A DNA stretch of 64,000 bases from Legionella quateirensis (GTDB lineage Bacteria; Pseudomonadota; Gammaproteobacteria; Legionellales; Legionellaceae): the NCBI RefSeq assembly GCF_001467955.1, contig NZ_LNYR01000034.1:129548-193547 (forward strand), in the 5' to 3' direction. The notes beneath the pieces are model-generated. The model had not been told where the DNA came from, ran no database searches, and saw only the letters and a list, made by a program, of their open reading frames with translations. This document shows, one piece after another, positions 26,647 to 34,577 of this stretch. Position numbers and translations under genes: made by a program. The stretch's first letter is position 1. Every line of letters starts with the position of its first letter.

Positions 26647-28070
26647 GGGCTATTCCTTTTCTTTAATTGACTGTAATAGTCCAGAGCCTTTGAACGTGAT
26701 TCGCTGTGATTAATGATGGGTTTGGGATAATTGGTTGTTCTATATATTGCTGCTGCATTTGAAGATTCCCAAGGCGCATGAATGAGATTATTATCTAATG
26801 CAACAAGCTCAGGAATCCAGCGGCGTATATAAACACCATTGGGGTCAAATTTTTGGCTTTGAAGCACTGGATTAAAAATACGAAAATAAGGTGCCGCATC
26901 GGCGCCACAACCTGCTACCCATTGCCAACTGGCGCTATTATTCGCTAAATCAGCATCAACTAAAGTATCTAAAAACCAATCAGCCCCCAATCGCCAATCA
27001 ATGAATAAGCCTTTGGTGAGAAAGGAGGCGACTATCATTCTTACTCGATTGTGCATGTATCCGGTGGCCCATAGCTCCCTCATGCCAGCATCGACGATTG
27101 GGTAGCCTGTCATTCCTTTTTGCCAGCATTTTAATAATGACTCATCATTATGCCAAGGAAAGGCATCAAACTCTCTTTTAAAGTTATCATAAGGCAAGGA
27201 GGGGACATGGTAGAGTAAATAATAAGAAAACTCGCGCCAGCCAAGCTCTGATAAAAAGTGCTCCGCTCCTGCTAAATCACAGTGTGGGTTGATCTTGGCG
27301 TATTCAACGGCTCTTAAAATAGTCCAGGGACTGATTTCGCCAAAGTGTAAATGCGGGGATAGATGTGACGTGGCTTGCTTTTCGGGGATATCCCTATTTA
27401 TTTTATAACCATGAAGATGGTGCGCAATGAATTCATGCAGTCGTCGTTGAGCTCCTTTCTCTCCTGGTGTCCAAAAATCAGGAAATTGTGATGCCCAATC
27501 GAGGCGTGGTAGAAGCTTCCACTCGTCAATTTCATCACTTCTAACGTCAACGGAACCTATATTATGATTATGGGAAATTAATTGTTCCGGTTGAGAACTA
27601 AGCGCTTGTCGACAGGTTTTCCAATAAGGGGTAAAGACTTTAAAAAAATCACCGGTTTTATTGCTTATGGTCCAGGGCTCATTCAATAAGCTACCATTAA
27701 AGCTAAAGACATCAACTCCAGACTCTTGAATTGTTGCTTTGATTTTTTTATCACGCTCAATACTTTTGGGTTCATAGCATCGATTCCAATAAATCGCGTC
27801 AAGTCCTACTGTGTTGATCAAGTCTAAAATGATCTCAAATGGGTTTCCCTTGCGCAGAATAAGTTGTACTCCATGTTGAGTAATTAGAGCATTGTTTAAC
27901 GCCTGAAGGCTGTGATGAAGCCACCAGGCCTGTGCTTCACCAAGGACACTGTTTTTTTCATCTAGAATATAGATTGGAATCACTGTTTCGTGGTTCGTGC
28001 TCGCTTCAAAAAATGCAGGATTATCAGCCAAACGCAAATCCTGTCTAAACCAAACTAGTGCGGTACCCAT
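26643..28070 (-). CDS. phrB: Class I CPD photolyase
   Basis: 475 residues. TALVWFRQDLRLADNPAF is the N-terminal Rossmann antenna domain of class I photolyases. The FAD domain has GYPIVDAGMRELWATGYMHNR, DLANNSASWQWVAGCGADAAPYFRIFNP and the C-terminal IYPxP-like TTNYPKPIINH. The enzyme splits cyclobutane pyrimidine dimers using FADH- and blue light. The ATG follows GAGGATGAC, and the gene begins seven bases after the tolC-like stop, so it is part of the exporter operon. It complements the (6-4) photolyase gene nearby. Confidence 0.93.
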   Translation of the reverse strand: MGTALVWFRQDLRLADNPAFFEASTNHETVIPIYILDEKNSVLGEAQAWWLHHSLQALNNALITQHGVQLILRKGNPFEIILDLINTVGLDAIYWNRCYEPKSIERDKKIKATIQESGVDVFSFNGSLLNEPWTISNKTGDFFKVFTPYWKTCRQALSSQPEQLISHNHNIGSVDVRSDEIDEWKLLPRLDWASQFPDFWTPGEKGAQRRLHEFIAHHLHGYKINRDIPEKQATSHLSPHLHFGEISPWTILRAVEYAKINPHCDLAGAEHFLSELGWREFSYYLLYHVPSLPYDNFKREFDAFPWHNDESLLKCWQKGMTGYPIVDAGMRELWATGYMHNRVRMIVASFLTKGLFIDWRLGADWFLDTLVDADLANNSASWQWVAGCGADAAPYFRIFNPVLQSQKFDPNGVYIRRWIPELVALDNNLIHAPWESSNAAAIYRTTNYPKPIINHSESRSKALDYYSQLKKRNSP

Positions 28071-28077
28071 GTCATCC

Positions 28078-29508
28078 TCATTTACTTTGTTTTGTATAGT
28101 GATTTATTTTGTGTGTTGAAGCGAAAAAGCGAGCCCTGGCTTTTAATTCCTCTAATTGGACTTGCGCATGTAAGGTGTTGAGTTGTACCTGGGTGGTCAT
28201 TTGCTCGCGTTGATTGACTAAAAATAAAGTACTGTCTCCTTGATGAAACTTTTTTGATTCTCCTTGTTGCACCTTTAGCGCCAAACTTAATTCTTTTTTT
28301 AACAGGCTGACTTGTCTTCTACTTCTCTTTATGCCAATTAGCATATTTGCAAATTCATTGTTTAGTTGTTCGTACAAAAACCTCTTTTCAACTCGAACTT
28401 GGCGTAACTCGCTTTCAGCCTGGATTAGGTTTCCTTTGGCTTGTCTTTGCAACAAAGGAAATTTAAACGTTACTCCGACCATCGCTGCTTGTGGAATCAG
28501 TAATGGATAGCCTCCTGTTCCATTTTGTTTAAAGGTGTAGGCGGTTGCATCTAATTGAGGCAGGAGTTCGTTACGTGCCTGATTGCGTTTGAGCTTCATT
28601 ATGTTCACATAATGGTTCAACTTTTTAATCCCTGGATGTTCTCTGAGTGATGCCTGGGTTACTGCGAAGGTGTTTGAGCTACTGGTCAAGACGGGTAAAG
28701 ACGGTGCCTCAGGAATTAGTGGTTTACCCATGGAGTCTCGAAAATAAAGAGATAAATTAACGGCCGCTTGTTCAAATATCATTTGCCCTTGATTGAGTAA
28801 TTGTTCTCGTTGAATGATTTGTTGTAAATTTTCACTGATGGCAAGCCGTGCTAAATCCCCTTGCTTCACCTGTTGTTCAATAGCGTGTTGACGTTTTTGT
28901 GCTAAGTGCAGGAATTGTTTAAATGTGTTTAATTGAAGGCCAGCTTCTACCCATTGCCAATAGGCTTTAATCGCTTCTTGGTAAATTTTTAATTTAACCG
29001 CTTCAGTATCTTGTTTCTTCATGAGCATCAATTGAGCAGAAGACAGTAATCCGGTTCGATCCTTATCAATTAATCGGTCGCGAAGCAAGGGAAGAGATAA
29101 ACCTGCTCTATATTCCCCACCGGAGTTTGTCAAATAGTTTTGATAGTAAATTGGCCAGTTGCCTTCTCCATTACGATAGCCTGCAAAAAGCTTCACGCCA
29201 TTATAAAGAGTTGGGATGGTGAGTTGCGTATCGCCATAATTATTAATATAACCACCTGCGGGTTGAGAGCGAGTACTCGCTTCCAATGCCGGGTCAAATT
29301 GTCCTTTTGCATTGATAAACGCACCGCTGGCTTTTGCTACTTCAAGACGAGCTATTCTTACCTGAGGGTAATGAGTGTCGATGCTTTGCAATACTTCTAT
29401 TAAACTTAATTCTTGTGTTTTAGGAGAGGCATAGGACACTGAATACCCCAACAGGGCGATTAGCCCGATAAGAATATTGAATAACCCACGTAACTCTGAT
29501 GTCCTCAT
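28078..29508 (-). CDS. TolC-family outer-membrane efflux protein
   Basis: 476 residues with a signal sequence (about 1-27). Long heptad-rich helices carry the repeated TolC/OEP pattern (residues about 30-240 and 260-460), with SLIEVLQSIDTHYPQVRIARLEVAKA at the start and NLIQAESELRQVRVEKRF later. It would form the outer-membrane duct of a type I or tripartite exporter. The start overlaps the HlyD-like gene by four bases and the class I photolyase follows seven bases later. Substrate unknown. Confidence 0.8.
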   Translation of the reverse strand: MRTSELRGLFNILIGLIALLGYSVSYASPKTQELSLIEVLQSIDTHYPQVRIARLEVAKASGAFINAKGQFDPALEASTRSQPAGGYINNYGDTQLTIPTLYNGVKLFAGYRNGEGNWPIYYQNYLTNSGGEYRAGLSLPLLRDRLIDKDRTGLLSSAQLMLMKKQDTEAVKLKIYQEAIKAYWQWVEAGLQLNTFKQFLHLAQKRQHAIEQQVKQGDLARLAISENLQQIIQREQLLNQGQMIFEQAAVNLSLYFRDSMGKPLIPEAPSLPVLTSSSNTFAVTQASLREHPGIKKLNHYVNIMKLKRNQARNELLPQLDATAYTFKQNGTGGYPLLIPQAAMVGVTFKFPLLQRQAKGNLIQAESELRQVRVEKRFLYEQLNNEFANMLIGIKRSRRQVSLLKKELSLALKVQQGESKKFHQGDSTLFLVNQREQMTTQVQLNTLHAQVQLEELKARARFFASTHKINHYTKQSK

Positions 29509-30491
29509 GAACTCGCCCTTTGTGCTAAGCTTTCAGGAGGAAAGCCGTTAAATTGACGCCATAATTCATACCACAAGGGTACTTCGCCTAATTGCACCCA
29601 GCCATGTACACGCACTCCTTGTCTTAAAAAAGTTGGATCAGGCCAGGGCTCATCAGGGACAATCACGGCGCGAAATAACCCCATGCCATTATCTGTAGGA
29701 TCGATAAAGGCCACTTTCCCACCAAAAGTACCTACGGCGATTTGTGGCCAACCTCTAAATTGAATTGCAGGCCATCCCTCAAATTGAAGACGCGCTTTTT
29801 GATTCAGATGAACGAATGGAATGTCATTGCCATCAATCCAAAGCGCTACCGCTCTTGATTCGGTTACAGGTATAATCTCTGCTAATATTTCTCCTTCTTT
29901 CACTACGACGCTTTGTTGTCCCGTTAGGCGTTTAAATATCACTCCTGGGACATGGGCTTTGATCAGTTGGGTTTGCTGTCTGGCAATGCGAACATCGATA
30001 CTGATCTTATCAATATTGGCTTGAGCTAATTCGTTTTGGTATTTGGCGTATTCAATTTGAGCTAATTCGTATTGACGTTTTGAGTTGATGCCTTGTTGGT
30101 ACAAGTTCTTTTGGCGTTCAACATTAGCTTTCCCTGCGATTAATGATTGCTGCGCGGCTTCTATCCGAAGCAAAATGGCTTTCTTTTCTAGCTCCAATCG
30201 TTTGAGTAACTCTGGGTCGTTGTCAGTAATCTCTACAATCGGGTCGCCCGTTTTAACATGGACACCTTCGTCAACGTACCATTTTTTAATTCTGCCATAA
30301 ATAGGTGAATTGACGGTATGCAGTCGCTCCGAGGGTGAAAAAGCAATGACTTTGCCGCTTCCAAGGGCAAATTGTTGCCAGGGGGTAAAGCTTAAAAATA
30401 AAATTAAAATCAGGAGTACTAAAAAAATAATCTTGGCTATTTTGCGTGGATTGGGCAATTTGCCAATCATTTGATAGGCGTGTAACTTCAT
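29505..30491 (-). CDS. HlyD-family membrane fusion protein
   Basis: 328 residues. It has one N-terminal membrane helix (about 18-36), then a lipoyl-like half domain VNSPIYGRIKKWYVDEGVHV and a coiled coil (about 92-165). The second lipoyl half is VPGVIFKRLTG, and a beta-barrel region follows. This is the periplasmic adaptor that joins the ABC transporter to the TolC-like duct. It overlaps its neighbours by four bases on both sides, indicating tight coupling. Confidence 0.85.
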   Translation of the reverse strand: MKLHAYQMIGKLPNPRKIAKIIFLVLLILILFLSFTPWQQFALGSGKVIAFSPSERLHTVNSPIYGRIKKWYVDEGVHVKTGDPIVEITDNDPELLKRLELEKKAILLRIEAAQQSLIAGKANVERQKNLYQQGINSKRQYELAQIEYAKYQNELAQANIDKISIDVRIARQQTQLIKAHVPGVIFKRLTGQQSVVVKEGEILAEIIPVTESRAVALWIDGNDIPFVHLNQKARLQFEGWPAIQFRGWPQIAVGTFGGKVAFIDPTDNGMGLFRAVIVPDEPWPDPTFLRQGVRVHGWVQLGEVPLWYELWRQFNGFPPESLAQRASS

Positions 30492-32086
30492 GAGAGCACC
30501 AAGCGGTTAGATAGTGGAATAAGATTTGGGTATTGAGTGATTGTAATCAAAAGTGTCTTATTGAGTGTTGCTAAATGGAGAAGCAGGAACTCAATGTTTT
30601 TTGTGGTCAGCCTATCAAAGATACGATCAATTATAATAAGCTGCGGTTTTGCAATTATCGCACGAATCACCATGAGTTGTATGAGCTCAAGTTCAGTGAA
30701 CACTTGCTCCCAATCATAAATCATGCTTTTTAAGCCATTAGGTTGGCTCATGATTTTATCCATCAGCCCAAAGGATTTGAACAGCTCTTTGAGTTGCTGT
30801 ACGGAAAAGGAGGGTTGATTGAGGCGTAGATTGTCATAAATGCTGCCAGAAAACCATTCTTTATCTCTAAGTAACAGGGTGTGGTCACGAAGAGATCGCC
30901 TGTATTCTTCATTACACAGGGTCTCGTTGATATACACTTTGAGGTCAGTACTATTTTTAAAACCCAAAATAAAATCGGTAACTGAATCTTGTTTTTGTGT
31001 TTCATTCACGCAAATAACCAGAGGATTTTCAGGGGTACTCGATGCTTTTTCCTGATTTTGAGTTATTAGCGTGATGTTTTTTATGGGAAGTATAAGTTCG
31101 CTTAACTCGGTGTTAATAGGTTGCGTTGGGAGATTTAAGACCATGTCAATTTTGTGCTCTGAGGCAACTAAGTCGTAATAATTCTCCAAAAGAACACTAA
31201 AACGTTTAAAAGCGTAGATTAACGCGCCGAGCACAATCTCTGCTGCAACCAGCTGACCTAAACTTAATTGGTTATTAATCACGAGATAGCCTCCCAACCC
31301 GAGTAAGAGACTACTGGCGATTGCCGAGAGGAGATAAAAACCAATTTGATGTTTAATGAGTTGTTTAAAATGAATATTGCGTGCTTTTAAAAATGAAATT
31401 AATCGCTTATCCGTTTGCTGGGTTGCGTACTGATGATAACGATTAAAGCGAAATAAATAACGATTGGTAAGCAACTCCTCCAGCCACGCACCTATTTGAT
31501 GTTTTTCAGCGCATTCTTTTTCGGCGCTTGCGAGTCCTTTACGATAAGGTAAAAATACAATCAAAATAATACTTAATATAATGAATCCATCAAATACGAG
31601 AAAGAGTGGATGATAAAAAAGAAGCAAGATCAAACCAAAAAACAGCTGCAAACTTAAATTCACTCCATAAAGTAAAAGACTTGCTAAGGCCTTGTTTATG
31701 GTGACCACTTCGAAAAAACGATTAACAAGCTCCGGCCCATGATGTGAAGAAAAATTATCTAATGATAAATGGGTAAATTGACGGGTTAGGCTAAGACTTA
31801 TTTTAACCATTAATTTCTGTTGAATGACTTCGATGATAATGCTTTGCCATATATTTAAAGCTCCTAGCGCAATCATTAAGACAAGCACCATGATACTTAG
31901 GGTTACCACTGGCTGAAGCAATTTTCCAAAAGCAATCAGATTAACTAAAGTTTGAGCAGCAATAGGAATACTTAAGGTAAGTAGGCTCACGATGACGCTT
32001 ATCATGACTATTGATGCAATGGTGGCTTTATCTAATACCTCAACAATCGAATTCATTTCTTGTTTCATTAGAGTCCTCGAATCCAT
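30488..32086 (-). CDS. ABC exporter-like protein with degenerate ATPase domain
   Basis: 532 residues. Residues 1-315 are a six-helix exporter transmembrane domain (SIPIAAQTLVNLIAFGKL start, LGALIYAFKRFSVLLENYYD near the end), like the HlyB/PrtD type. Residues 330-532 follow the nucleotide-binding-domain order but have lost its motifs. Walker A is replaced by VICVNETQKQDSV, the signature LSGGQ by TELELIQLMVIRAI, and Walker B reads PQLIIIDRIFDRLT, with Arg where the catalytic Glu belongs. The protein is unlikely to hydrolyse ATP alone. It may need a partner ATPase or work as a passive or regulatory unit. Genes for the HlyD and TolC-like parts follow with overlaps. Confidence 0.75.
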   Translation of the reverse strand: MDSRTLMKQEMNSIVEVLDKATIASIVMISVIVSLLTLSIPIAAQTLVNLIAFGKLLQPVVTLSIMVLVLMIALGALNIWQSIIIEVIQQKLMVKISLSLTRQFTHLSLDNFSSHHGPELVNRFFEVVTINKALASLLLYGVNLSLQLFFGLILLLFYHPLFLVFDGFIILSIILIVFLPYRKGLASAEKECAEKHQIGAWLEELLTNRYLFRFNRYHQYATQQTDKRLISFLKARNIHFKQLIKHQIGFYLLSAIASSLLLGLGGYLVINNQLSLGQLVAAEIVLGALIYAFKRFSVLLENYYDLVASEHKIDMVLNLPTQPINTELSELILPIKNITLITQNQEKASSTPENPLVICVNETQKQDSVTDFILGFKNSTDLKVYINETLCNEEYRRSLRDHTLLLRDKEWFSGSIYDNLRLNQPSFSVQQLKELFKSFGLMDKIMSQPNGLKSMIYDWEQVFTELELIQLMVIRAIIAKPQLIIIDRIFDRLTTKNIEFLLLHLATLNKTLLITITQYPNLIPLSNRLVLS

Positions 32087-32089
32087 TTC

Positions 32090-32941
32090 TTATTGTTTTA
32101 ATTTATCCATGATAAAAAATTCCAGAGAATCAATTGCTTTATTCGCCACTTCTTTTTTAATTAATGACACATGGATGTCTTTTAAAGAAGGTAAGAAATA
32201 ATCATCCAGTTTATCCAGATAATTAGGAATCATACTGCGTTGTATGGCTGTAATTCCCAAGCCGGCTCGAACTGCTGCCATTTTACCCGCGTAACTTGGG
32301 CTACTAAATGCCAAGCGCCATTTTAAGTGATGATGATTGAGTGACTCAATGACGTTGCCGCGATAGACACAGGGAGTAGGTGAAAGAATCAGTGGAATGG
32401 TTGTTTTTTCATTAAGAATGGGAAGTAAATCCTTTTTCCCCACCCATTCCACGGGTTCATTCCAAACATTGACACCTTCAGTTATTTGTTTTTGTTCAGT
32501 GGTTTTTATCAGGATTAAATCAAATTCGTCTTGATGAAATCGTTCAATTAAATTCAAGGTTAAATCACACTCTACATTGAGCATGATTCTGGGGTGAAGT
32601 CTTGAAAACTCAACCAAGACCTCGGAAAGCATCATAGAGGCAAAGTCCTCTGGCAATCCAAAACGAAGTTCGCCCTGAAGTTCCGGCGTTTTAAATCGAT
32701 CTAGGGATTCACGATGCAGCTCATAAATTCGTTTGGCGTAACTTAAGAAAAGCTCCCCATCTGGGGTTAAGGACAGTTCACGCCCACGGGTAATTAACTG
32801 TTTTTCAATTAAATTTTCAAGTTTAGCAATTTGCTGGCTTATTGCTGATTGAGTTCGGCCCACGCGTGCGGCAGCTTTAGTGAAGCTTTGCGTATCCGCC
32901 ACCGCTAAAAAGCATTGTAAGGTTACTGTATCTAGTGACAT
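32090..32941 (-). CDS. LysR-family regulator, divergent from the dab genes
   Basis: 283 residues with N-terminal helix-turn-helix (TVTLQCFLAVADTQSFTKAA, then RTQSAISQQIAKLENLI) and a type 2 periplasmic binding domain. It ends three bases before the ABC exporter gene, so it heads that operon, and it is divergent from dabB across an 88-bp gap that holds a T-N11-A dyad. It probably controls both units. LysR proteins (CbbR, CcmR) often regulate carbon-uptake genes, which fits, but the co-inducer is unknown. Confidence 0.85.
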   Translation of the reverse strand: MSLDTVTLQCFLAVADTQSFTKAAARVGRTQSAISQQIAKLENLIEKQLITRGRELSLTPDGELFLSYAKRIYELHRESLDRFKTPELQGELRFGLPEDFASMMLSEVLVEFSRLHPRIMLNVECDLTLNLIERFHQDEFDLILIKTTEQKQITEGVNVWNEPVEWVGKKDLLPILNEKTTIPLILSPTPCVYRGNVIESLNHHHLKWRLAFSSPSYAGKMAAVRAGLGITAIQRSMIPNYLDKLDDYFLPSLKDIHVSLIKKEVANKAIDSLEFFIMDKLKQ

Positions 32942-32982
32942 TAGAATCCCTAATAGAAAACATAATTATTTTTAATTTCACT

Positions 32983-33003
32983 TATATCAGTATATCTAAT
33001 ATA
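32983..33003. promoter_or_regulatory. Candidate LysR binding site (TATAT-N11-ATATA)
   Basis: The dyad TATAT, 11 bases, ATATA lies in the 88-bp space between lysR and dabB and has the T-N11-A form of LysR boxes. AT-rich DNA can give this by chance, so the position between a lysR gene and a divergent operon is the main support. Confidence 0.5.
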
Positions 33004-33041
33004 TTTTCATTGTAGCAAAACAATTTCTAATGGGGAATGAT

Positions 33042-34559
33042 GTGAATACTCTAGTTCTACTTTTTTTATTAATGATGTTAGCCTGCCCGATCATAGCGCT
33101 TGTCGTCAACTGCACTTTAATCACTCGACCAATCATTGCAGCGCGCATTGCGGGTTATTGTATCGGAATGGGGTTTTTGATGGGGGTAGGGCTACTTTCT
33201 TATATATCCTTATCACAAAATCCTACAGTGTATTTATTAATCAGTCTCAATACGCTGACCCTTTTATTATGCAGTTTAGTGCTTTTGGTCAGTTTTGTCG
33301 TGCATCGATTTTCATTAAGGTACATGCATGGGGATAGACTCTACAGACGCTTTTTTCTTCTTTTATCGGCAGTGACATTAGCAACGCTGCTCATGGTTCT
33401 CGCTGATAATTTATTTTTATTCTGGAGCGCTTGGTCGCTTTCTAATGTATTTCTAGTACTTTTGATGGTGCATAAGAAAGAATGGATAGCTTCCAAAAAC
33501 GCTGGGCTTTTAGCCTTTTATACGCTTGCATCAGGTAGTGCCTGCTTACTGGCTGCCTTTATTCTTTTAAGTCTAGGTTACTCGACGAATTCTATTGAGG
33601 CACTGACTCAGCTATCCAATCCAATGCAATGGTCATTACTTTCTCTATCCCTGAGTCTTATCTTGGTCGCGGCATTAACTCAGTCTGGAATAGTTCCTTT
33701 TCATCGTTGGCTTATCAGTTCGTTGAATTCCCCAACCCCAGTCTCTGCTTTAATGCACGCAGGTCTTGTTAACGGCGGAGGAATTCTCCTCGTTAAATTT
33801 GCACCACTGATGATGCTTTATCCTGGTTTGCTCACTGTATTGTTTCTAGTCGGTTCCATATCCGCCTTACTGGGTACTGTTTGGAAATTGATGCAGCATG
33901 ATGTAAAAAAAATGTTAGCGTGCTCCACCATGGCGCAAATGGGTTTTATGATGATGCAATGTGGTGTAGGTTTATTTGCTGCGGCCATCGCTCATCTTTG
34001 TTGGCATGGGTTATTCAAAGCCTATCTTTTTTTAAGTTCAGGCTCCGCGGTGAAACAAAAAAAATCAGTGATTAATGTTTCGCAAACCTCCCCAATGGTG
34101 CTCATTATTGCTCTTGCTGGTGGCATGGTCGCGATGACTTCCTTTGCTTTTGTCACTAATAAGATGATTTCATTGTATGAGGCCAGTGCCTTTGTCTTGT
34201 TCTTTGCTTTCATTGGTGGATCGCAACTCATGCTCACTTGGGTTCGCAGTCACCAAGGCGCTTTTAGTTTGGTATCAGGGCTAGTACTCACTTTATTTTC
34301 TGGTCTGATGTATGGCGCAAGCATTCAACTTATTCAGTGGTTGATTCCGAGTATATCCATACTACAGGCACCCCAATTGTCGTTAATCCATTGGACCGTA
34401 ATGATTTTATTTGGTGCCTTCTGGGCAGTATTTAATCTTGGAATACATCAAAGAATCGGTCAATCAAAACCAGGCTGTTGGCTTTACATGAATTTGTTTA
34501 ACGCAAGCCAGCCTTCCAGAAAAACGGTTACTGCTTTACGAAACGATTACAACTACTAA
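33042..34559 (+). CDS. dabB: DabB, NuoL-like subunit of inorganic carbon pump
   Basis: 505 residues. I prefer the GTG at 33042, six bases after GGGGA; the ATG four codons earlier has no site. About 13-14 membrane helices of the proton-pumping NADH dehydrogenase/Mrp antiporter family are present: SGIVPFHRWLISSLNSPTPVSALMHAGLVNGGG is the classic NuoL/NuoM helix 7-8 signature, then KKMLACSTMAQMGFMMMQCG. Directly followed by dabA, so it is the membrane partner of a DAB complex that drives one-way hydration of CO2 using cation flow. Confidence 0.9.
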   Translation: MNTLVLLFLLMMLACPIIALVVNCTLITRPIIAARIAGYCIGMGFLMGVGLLSYISLSQNPTVYLLISLNTLTLLLCSLVLLVSFVVHRFSLRYMHGDRLYRRFFLLLSAVTLATLLMVLADNLFLFWSAWSLSNVFLVLLMVHKKEWIASKNAGLLAFYTLASGSACLLAAFILLSLGYSTNSIEALTQLSNPMQWSLLSLSLSLILVAALTQSGIVPFHRWLISSLNSPTPVSALMHAGLVNGGGILLVKFAPLMMLYPGLLTVLFLVGSISALLGTVWKLMQHDVKKMLACSTMAQMGFMMMQCGVGLFAAAIAHLCWHGLFKAYLFLSSGSAVKQKKSVINVSQTSPMVLIIALAGGMVAMTSFAFVTNKMISLYEASAFVLFFAFIGGSQLMLTWVRSHQGAFSLVSGLVLTLFSGLMYGASIQLIQWLIPSISILQAPQLSLIHWTVMILFGAFWAVFNLGIHQRIGQSKPGCWLYMNLFNASQPSRKTVTALRNDYNY

Positions 34560-34577
34560 ACGTATGAAGGGGTATTT

